DNA of 35,414 nucleotides. Source: Tissierellia bacterium. Lineage in GTDB: Bacteria; Bacillota; Clostridia; Tissierellales; Tissierellaceae. The stretch covers positions 1-35,414 of the forward strand of contig JAAYNS010000046.1 in NCBI GenBank assembly GCA_012520755.1, read 5' to 3'. Shown piece by piece: positions 29,185-35,414 of this stretch (position 1 is its first letter; the number at the start of each line of letters is the position of its first letter). A program made the position numbers and the translations under genes. Below the pieces are notes generated by a model, which saw nothing but the letters and a program-made list of their open reading frames with translations, did no database searches and was not told the origin of the DNA.

Positions 29185-30115
29185 AGAGAAAGCACCTTAC
29201 CTTCCTGCTATTTGCATGATATAAATCAGGGTTCTCTACTTTACATCTATCCATAACAAACTTACATCTATCATAAAACCTACAGCCTATTATATCTTCT
29301 GTTGGTGATGGTGCCTTTCCTATCATAGGCTTCATTCCATTTTCAGGCAATGATTCAAAAAAACCAATAGTATATGGGTGCATTGGCTCTGATATTATAT
29401 TACTTCCTATTTCAATTACTTCCCCACTATACATAACTATTAATTCATCACAAAAATCTTTTACTAAATTTATATCATGAGTAATAATAATCATTGAATC
29501 TATTCCCTGTTCTTTAATCCTATTAAATACTTCGATTATGTCTTTTTGAACTTCTTTATCTAATCCCTTTGTTGGTTCATCAGCTATTAGCCAATAAGGA
29601 TTAGTAGCTATATGTATTGCCGTTAGCACCCTTTGTTGCATTCCTCCACTTAGTTGGAAGGAGTAGGAGTTTAAAATTCTATCTATATCTTCAAAGCCAA
29701 AAGATTCAATCAATTTTCTGGCTTTATTTTCTATATCGTCTTTGTCTTTGTAAATTAGATTTAATGATTCTTCTATTTGATTTTTTATCTTTCTAATAGG
29801 ATTTAGGGATTCGCTAGGGTTTTGAGGAATATAGCCAAATACTTTGCCTAAGTATTTCTCTCTTTCCTTTTTTCTTAGATTTTGGATATTTTGATTGCCG
29901 TAGTGAATATTTCCTTTCACAACTGCATAATTAGGCAATAATCCTAATATGCCTAGTGCTAATACACTTTTACCGCATCCTGTTTCACCAACAATACCTG
30001 TGATTTTATCTTTTTTAATTACTAAATCTGTACTTCTAAGTGCCTTAACTTGTTGTCCTCTCGTATTAAATTCTACTTGAAAATCTTCTAATATTAAATC
30101 TGAAATCTGGGTCAT
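29177..30115 (-). CDS. ABC transporter ATP-binding protein (peptide/nickel family, DppD/NikD-like)
   Basis: GETGCGKSVLALGILGLL; LSGGMQQRVLTAIHIATNPYWLIADEPTKGLD; C-terminal CRFYDRCKFVMDRCKVENPDLY oligopeptide extension. Confidence 0.94.
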   Translation of the reverse strand: MTQISDLILEDFQVEFNTRGQQVKALRSTDLVIKKDKITGIVGETGCGKSVLALGILGLLPNYAVVKGNIHYGNQNIQNLRKKEREKYLGKVFGYIPQNPSESLNPIRKIKNQIEESLNLIYKDKDDIENKARKLIESFGFEDIDRILNSYSFQLSGGMQQRVLTAIHIATNPYWLIADEPTKGLDKEVQKDIIEVFNRIKEQGIDSMIIITHDINLVKDFCDELIVMYSGEVIEIGSNIISEPMHPYTIGFFESLPENGMKPMIGKAPSPTEDIIGCRFYDRCKFVMDRCKVENPDLYHANSRKVRCFLYD

Positions 30116-30933
30116 ATTATTTCCTCACTCCTTCCGTCAAAAATATCTCTTAAAAAATCCCCTATAGTATTTATAGACATTAGAGTAATAAATATAAAAA
30201 ACCCTGGAATTATTAGTAAATGAGGATAACTTCTATAATATAGTCTTGCATCATTTATCATTACACTCCAGTCTGGAGTAGGTGGTTGAACCCCTAAACC
30301 TAAAAAGCTTAATGCTGCTACTGATAATATAGCTCTGCCTGTCCTTATTGCAAATAAAACTATAATATTAGGAAGTATATTAGGTATAATGTGTTTTAAA
30401 ATTATAGATAAATCACTACTGCCTAAACAAATCATGGCTTCTATGTATGGTTCCTCTTTGACTTTTAATATTTCTGTTCTTATTATTCTAGAAAAACCTG
30501 CCCATGATGTTATACTTAAAGCTAGTATTAAATTCTTTATATTAGGACCTAATATTCCAGCAATTGCTATGGTAAAACACATTTCTGGCAGTGCTTGAAA
30601 TATGTTTGTTACCGAAGTAAGTAAATAATCTATAGTGCCACCATAATATCCTCCTATGATTCCAACTATAGTTCCAATTAGCATTGATATTATAGTAGCA
30701 AATAAAGCTATTACAATTGATGTTTTTGCACCATGAATTATCCTGCTTAGTAAATCTCTACCTAAGGCATCTGTGCCCAATTTATATTCTGCACTTGGAC
30801 CTTCAAGCCTTCTAGATGAATCTTGAACATTTGGATCATAAGGTGCAACATAAGTTGCAAATATGGAACTAAATATAATTATTGCTAAAATTAATATGGA
30901 TAAAGCGCCTGATATCTTTCTTCTAATTTTCAT
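30112..30933 (-). CDS. ABC transporter permease (DppC/NikC-like)
   Basis: LGTDALGRDLLSRIIHGAKTSIVIAL; AALSFLGLGVQPPTPDWSVMINDAR. Confidence 0.94.
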   Translation of the reverse strand: MKIRRKISGALSILILAIIIFSSIFATYVAPYDPNVQDSSRRLEGPSAEYKLGTDALGRDLLSRIIHGAKTSIVIALFATIISMLIGTIVGIIGGYYGGTIDYLLTSVTNIFQALPEMCFTIAIAGILGPNIKNLILALSITSWAGFSRIIRTEILKVKEEPYIEAMICLGSSDLSIILKHIIPNILPNIIVLFAIRTGRAILSVAALSFLGLGVQPPTPDWSVMINDARLYYRSYPHLLIIPGFFIFITLMSINTIGDFLRDIFDGRSEEII

Positions 30934-31873
30934 AACTATCAGCTCCTATTCTTATTTTAGGATCAATAATTATGGATACTATATCGATTAAAGTTGTTAC
31001 TAGTACAAAGACAAATCCTGTAATCAATACATAGGCTTGCAAATAAGGAAAATCTTTTAAATAAATAGATTCAATAGCATAGCTACCGATTCCAGGTAAT
31101 GCAAATATAGTTTCAATAACCGCAGAACCACCTAAAATAGAACCCATAAAATTAGCTAATAGTGTTAATATTGGCAAAATAGAGTTTGGTAGTATGTTTC
31201 TAATATATAAATTAAATTTAGATATCCCTTTTGATTTAAGTGCTAGATAATATTGTTTTCCGAATTCTTGTATCATAGAAGATCTCATAACTCTTGCTGT
31301 AGTTGCTATGGTTACAAGAGATAGAGAAAAAGCTGGCATAAGCATATGTTTCCATCCACCGTTACCAGATGTTGGTAACCATCCAAGAATCTCTGAAAAG
31401 AACAAAATAAATAAAAGAGCCAACCAAAAATTAGGTAAGCTCAGCATAATATTGTTCATTAAATTAATAGAACCATCTATTAAAGTATCTTTATATATAG
31501 CTGATATGATGCCTAAACTTATACCTAAAAAACTTGTTATGCCTATGGAGTATAGAGCTAACTTAACAGTTATTGGGAGTTTTCTCCGAATCATTTCCGA
31601 TACTGATTCATTACTAGAGTATGATTCTCCAAAATCACCTTTTAATACACCTTTTATCCAATCTAGATACTGAATATAAACTGGTTTATTTAAACCCATT
31701 TCTTCTCTTCTTTGCTCAATTTGTTCAGATGTAGGACTGTAGTTTCCGCCTCTGCTTAATGATAATTCAGCTGGATCTCCTGGAGTTATTAGCCCCAGGA
31801 GAAAAGTAATTATTGTTATTCCAACTAATACTATAAAAAGAGACTTCATTCTTTCTATAATATATTTTTTCAT
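30923..31873 (-). CDS. ABC transporter permease (DppB/NikB-like)
   Basis: GDPAELSLSRGG...MGLNKPVYIQYLDWIKGVLKGDFGESYSSNESV; ARVMRSSMIQEFGKQYYLALKSKGI; VIETIFALPGIGSYAIESI. Confidence 0.94.
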   Translation of the reverse strand: MKKYIIERMKSLFIVLVGITIITFLLGLITPGDPAELSLSRGGNYSPTSEQIEQRREEMGLNKPVYIQYLDWIKGVLKGDFGESYSSNESVSEMIRRKLPITVKLALYSIGITSFLGISLGIISAIYKDTLIDGSINLMNNIMLSLPNFWLALLFILFFSEILGWLPTSGNGGWKHMLMPAFSLSLVTIATTARVMRSSMIQEFGKQYYLALKSKGISKFNLYIRNILPNSILPILTLLANFMGSILGGSAVIETIFALPGIGSYAIESIYLKDFPYLQAYVLITGFVFVLVTTLIDIVSIIIDPKIRIGADSYEN

Positions 31874-31874
31874 A

Positions 31875-33476
31875 TTATTTAGTCCATTCTACTTCTGGTA
31901 ATTCCAATCCATAAAGCTCTGCATTGTAATTTGATAGTTTATTACTATAACCCATTATATTTACGTCATTAAATAAAGGGAAGACAGGATAGGTAGTTGT
32001 TGATAGTTCTTGTACTTTATCATAAATTGTTTCAAGATTGTTAACATCTAATTCTTTATTTGCAGACTCCATTAAATTATTTACTTCCTCAATATCATAA
32101 CCTAAACTGTAATTTTTATTGTGGTCTCCTGAAGTAAGCATAAATCTTCTAAATATAGTTGAAGGCTCTCCATTTGATAAACCTTGCTGAAGTCTAGCAA
32201 ATCCAAAGTCTCCCTCTTTAAGTCTTTCTCTTAAAACAGAATACTCCATAGGTTGTATAGTAACATCTATTCCTATTTCAGCTAACCAAGGTGCTATTAA
32301 TTCTGCTTCTGTTTTTTGTGTTGGATCATTTCCATTTATTAAAAATTCTGTCTCTAATCTTTCTTCTCCTAGAACCTCTTTAGCTAACTCTTTGGCTCTT
32401 TCCATATTTTCTTCAACTGGATATTCTTTATAAAAAGGAGTTGAGTAGTTTAATATATTTGTTGTTGGGCTTCCATATCCAAAGTAAACTATATCTACTA
32501 TGTCTTGGCGATTTAAAGCTAAACTAATAGCTTCTTTTAATCTGATATCATTAAATGGTTCCAGTTCACCATTTGTAACTAAAAATCTAATCATAGTAGA
32601 TTTAGATTCAGCGATTAAAAAATTGTCATCTTTCTTAAGTTCTTCAGCTAAGGCAGGTGTCAATGAATCCAAATCTAATGTTCCATGAATTTCTCCTGCT
32701 TTTAAAGCGGAGTATCTCGTATCTACATCTGGTATAGATCTAACCTTTATAGATTTAGCTTTGGCACTTTCTCCCCAATAATCTTCATATCTTTCTAATA
32801 AAACATAATCATCTTTTTGGTTATCTACAATTTTAAATGGACCAGTTCCCATTGCAATTCCATTAAAGTTTCCTTCTTCATCAAAATTTTCTGGGCTGTA
32901 GATTGCACTTCCCCAGTTTATCATTCTATACAATTGAGTTGGCTTAGATTCATCAAAAACTAATTTAATATTATAATCATCAATTTTCTCATAAGAAACT
33001 AGCCCCGGATAATGTGAATCAATATCTAATGGATAGTATGATGAAGGTTTTATCCCTAAACTCATTCTATCAAAATTTGCTATAACAGCATCTGCATTAA
33101 ATACTTGTCCATCATGAAATGTTACACCTTCTCTTAATTTAAATATCCACTCTTTGCCATCCTCAGACATTTCCCAGTCCTCAGCTAGAGAAGGAAGAGG
33201 CTCTCCATTTTTGCCTTGTCTTATGAGTGGTTCCCAAACATAAAGAATTGAACTACAATAGTAGCCATCCTCTTCTCCAGGAGCTAAATGTCTTTTACCT
33301 GCTAATACAATTGTTTCATCTTCATCTACTACTTGAATTGTTTCGTTTACAGCTTCTTCTGTGCTACTTTCATCTAAAACCTCATTATTGTTCTGACATC
33401 CTGTTAATGTCAATGATAATACTAATGCTAAAAGCAAGAAAATTCTTAAACTTTTTTTGTTAAACATGTTTAACAT
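31875..33476 (-). CDS. ABC transporter substrate-binding lipoprotein (family 5, peptide/nickel type)
   Basis: Lipobox ALVLSLTLTGC; LAEDWEMSEDGKEWIFKLREGVTFHDGQVFNADAV; C-terminal NikA-like TTYPVFPLFNDVNIMGYSNKL. Confidence 0.92.
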   Translation of the reverse strand: MLNMFNKKSLRIFLLLALVLSLTLTGCQNNNEVLDESSTEEAVNETIQVVDEDETIVLAGKRHLAPGEEDGYYCSSILYVWEPLIRQGKNGEPLPSLAEDWEMSEDGKEWIFKLREGVTFHDGQVFNADAVIANFDRMSLGIKPSSYYPLDIDSHYPGLVSYEKIDDYNIKLVFDESKPTQLYRMINWGSAIYSPENFDEEGNFNGIAMGTGPFKIVDNQKDDYVLLERYEDYWGESAKAKSIKVRSIPDVDTRYSALKAGEIHGTLDLDSLTPALAEELKKDDNFLIAESKSTMIRFLVTNGELEPFNDIRLKEAISLALNRQDIVDIVYFGYGSPTTNILNYSTPFYKEYPVEENMERAKELAKEVLGEERLETEFLINGNDPTQKTEAELIAPWLAEIGIDVTIQPMEYSVLRERLKEGDFGFARLQQGLSNGEPSTIFRRFMLTSGDHNKNYSLGYDIEEVNNLMESANKELDVNNLETIYDKVQELSTTTYPVFPLFNDVNIMGYSNKLSNYNAELYGLELPEVEWTK

Positions 33477-33520
33477 CTAATCCCTCCAATAAGTATTTAG
33501 ATTATAAAAAACAATATAAA

Positions 33521-33548
33521 ACCAACTCTTATGAACCGTAAGAGTTAG
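33521..33548 (-). terminator. Terminator of the cobalamin riboswitch upstream of the SBP gene
   Basis: minus strand aactcttacggttcataagagttggttttat. Confidence 0.8.
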
Positions 33549-33549
33549 G

Positions 33550-33645
33550 CTTTATGAATAGGTATCCAGACTTAGTCTTTCGACATCACTGTAGCGGCAC
33601 TGTGAAGGATTTTCACCTTACTTCCCCTCTGTAGTTTATTTAATC
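33550..33645 (-). ncRNA. Cobalamin (B12) riboswitch upstream of the ABC-NifH/NifD-like operon
   Basis: minus strand actacagaggggaagtaaggtgaaaatccttcacagtgccgctacagtgatgtcgaaagactaagtctggatacctattcat: GGTGAAAATCC..CACAGTGCCGCTACAGTGA core and AAGTCTGGATACCT B12-box-like element. Confidence 0.9.
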
Positions 33646-33735
33646 TTATTATAATTATATATGAAACCTATATGCAAAGCAATACATACAAAATTAAATT
33701 ATTTTCTCCTAATGAAACTTCTTCATAGCATATCC

Positions 33736-33921
33736 TTATTTTTTCAACAAATAATTTACACGAAAATTACTTACCATCATAATAGATAAAGCTAGAATAA
33801 GTAATAAATAGAAGGTAATAAAACCTTCTGTAAACTGGCTTTGTAAATAACTATTAATAAGCAGAGCTGTTGCTGTAATAAATCCTGATGCAGTAATAGG
33901 TAAGCCAGTAAAATATACACA
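33736..33921 (-). pseudogene. C-terminal remnant of a phosphatidylserine synthase (PssA)-like gene
   Basis: VYFTGLPITASGFITATALL...LLLILALSIMMVSNFRVNYLLKK resembles the C-terminal third of PssA (F.G.P...G...L..YLMVS....P..KK); CDP-alcohol phosphotransferase motif absent. Confidence 0.6.
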
Positions 33922-33928
33922 ACCTGGG

Positions 33929-33968
33929 AAATAAATAGTCAAGAGGTCTCCTCTTGACTATTTATTTT
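33929..33968. terminator. Terminator-like perfect palindrome overlapping the ArAE stop codon
   Basis: aaatagtcaagaggtctcctcttgactatttatttttttc. Confidence 0.75.
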
Positions 33969-34929
33969 TTTCATATTCTTTAACAAAACGCATTTTCACT
34001 GAAACCAAATCTTCCAGCGAATAAAGATATTGATGCAAGGCAATTCTATTTTGAAGTTGGTCATGTGTAGGTGGAAGCTCTGCTACATGAGTAAAATGAT
34101 GTTTTATTTCTTCAAGTATTATCATTTGAGATTCACAAGCATTCAATATTTTAGTGTTGTTGACAATGTTTTCAGTGAAATTCTTTAATAACTCTACTTC
34201 TTTTTGCTTTAAAAACTTAAGTTTAATAAACTTTTGCATAGTCCTGACTGTATAATATTGTTGCTTTCGCATAATGAAATATTCAACATAATAATTATTT
34301 TGTTGAATATAATAGCTATTCATATACTTGTAAGCTCTAGCCTTACCCTTAGACAAAATTTCATCTAATTCTACTAATTGTCCCACCATTAATTCTGCCT
34401 GATGTTCATTTATCAAACATTTACCCATGTTTTTAAAAATAGAATCAAATAGGTTTTCAGTTTGTTTTTGATATTCAATTAATTCTTTTTCAATGTCTAA
34501 AATAAAGAAGTTAATAACCAAAGCCACTAAGATACCTAGAAACATTAGTCCAAATTCATTTAACAAAATAGGAAGGGATATTTCCTCTAGAGAATATATA
34601 TGCATAACTAATACTATATTTAGCACAATGGCAATCTCAGTATTAAATTTATACATTAAAAAAGTAAATATTAAAATATAAAGTCCAAATACTCCTAAGG
34701 AAAAACCAAATATAGTAAATAATAAAGAAGAAATTCCTAAGGAAACTATTGCCGCCAAAAGACGAGTAGCTGCCAGTTTAATAGATTGTTTCTTATCCGA
34801 TAACATGCTTACAACCACAATAGTTGCTACAGAGCTATAAAATTCCATCTTTAAAGCCTTGGCAATTAGGATTGCAAATACTACCCCTATGGTTGTTTTC
34901 AAACTCATTATAATTTGTTCCCTTAACAC
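33958..34929 (-). CDS. Aromatic acid exporter (ArAE/FUSC)-family membrane protein with ArAE C-terminal-like domain
   Basis: MSLKTTIGVVFAILIAKALKMEFYSSVATIVVVSMLSDKKQSIKLAATRLLAAIVSL; C-terminal helical LHQYLYSLEDLVSVKMRFVKEYEK. Start GTG 34929 or ATG 34908. Confidence 0.78.
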   Translation of the reverse strand: MLREQIIMSLKTTIGVVFAILIAKALKMEFYSSVATIVVVSMLSDKKQSIKLAATRLLAAIVSLGISSLLFTIFGFSLGVFGLYILIFTFLMYKFNTEIAIVLNIVLVMHIYSLEEISLPILLNEFGLMFLGILVALVINFFILDIEKELIEYQKQTENLFDSIFKNMGKCLINEHQAELMVGQLVELDEILSKGKARAYKYMNSYYIQQNNYYVEYFIMRKQQYYTVRTMQKFIKLKFLKQKEVELLKNFTENIVNNTKILNACESQMIILEEIKHHFTHVAELPPTHDQLQNRIALHQYLYSLEDLVSVKMRFVKEYEKNK

Positions 34930-35337
34930 TTCTACCCCCTCTTTCTAGCCAAGGGGACAATTTGAATCCACCCTTTGGCGTCTGCTTTCTATAAATTTGC
35001 ATCCTTGAAAATTGTCTTGCTTTCCAATTATCCTTCTATTCCCCACTTCCCATCTTCTGCCCCTAGTCCAGAAACTTACATCTACCAAATCCCAGTGGAT
35101 GAGTTGTTTTTCCATTATTTATTTTCATTAGTCATATACCCTAATTTTCATCTGGCTAACTAGGATATGTAATTCTTTGTTAGATTATTACATAATTTTA
35201 TTATCTTTTAACCTATTATTTAAAATATAGGACTTTGTTTAATTGGCGAGTTGTAAAATATATTTAAAAAAGTACTTGCAAAATTTAATTATTTGGGCTA
35301 TACTATAATAGTTGACTCAAGACAACATATTAAAAAT

Positions 35338-35414
35338 CGGGGTGTAGCGCAGTTTGGTAGCGCACGTGGTTTGGGACCATGGGGCCGGGGGTTCGAATCC
35401 TCTCACCCCGACCA
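35338..35414 (+). tRNA. tRNA-Pro (anticodon UGG)
   Basis: cggggtg acceptor, D-arm gcgcagtttggtagcgc, anticodon stem-loop cgtgg tttggga ccatg, T-arm ggggg ttcgaat cctct, caccccg acca with encoded CCA. Confidence 0.96.

Noticed and set aside
34975-35163. 62-aa plus ORF upstream of tRNA-Pro
   Set aside because: No RBS or family resemblance; overlaps the structured leader of the minus-strand gene
1-35414. Prophage, toxin-antitoxin or defence island
   Set aside because: No integrase, capsid, nuclease or TA-type genes recognised; content is mainly housekeeping plus the B12-linked operon

Overview
This is an AT-rich, low-GC Firmicutes/Clostridia-like chromosomal window. The taxon is inferred from gene content, codon usage and synteny only. 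Most of the window is well-recognised: an FMN riboswitch, an NAD-kinase-like protein, a histidine kinase, tex, prfB (with a programmed frameshift), secA, hpf, an S9 peptidase, a BrkB/YihY protein, comFC-like, recD2-like, a YvrJ-DUF2922-DUF1659 trio, metK with a SAM-I riboswitch, a CotA-like multicopper oxidase, nrdG-nrdD, two ArAE/FUSC-type membrane proteins and tRNA-Pro(UGG). The most interesting region is about 22.8-33.65 kb. It holds two cobalamin-riboswitch-like leaders driving convergent units. One unit is the class III anaerobic ribonucleotide reductase. The other is a seven-gene, tightly packed operon encoding a peptide/nickel-family ABC importer (SBP, two permeases, two ATPases), a canonical NifH-like Fe protein and a single nitrogenase-component-1-like protein. 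That last protein looks like a compact tandem: an N-terminal Cys-rich half-module followed by a full component-1-like module with most canonical cysteines missing. I propose it as a B12-repressed, nitrogenase-like reductase plus importer system of unknown substrate. Other points include a mobile-looking repeat carrying an RBS, a cluster of DnaA-box-like sites, a pssA gene remnant, and an unannotated YvrJ ORF. No tools were run, so all homology calls are by eye.
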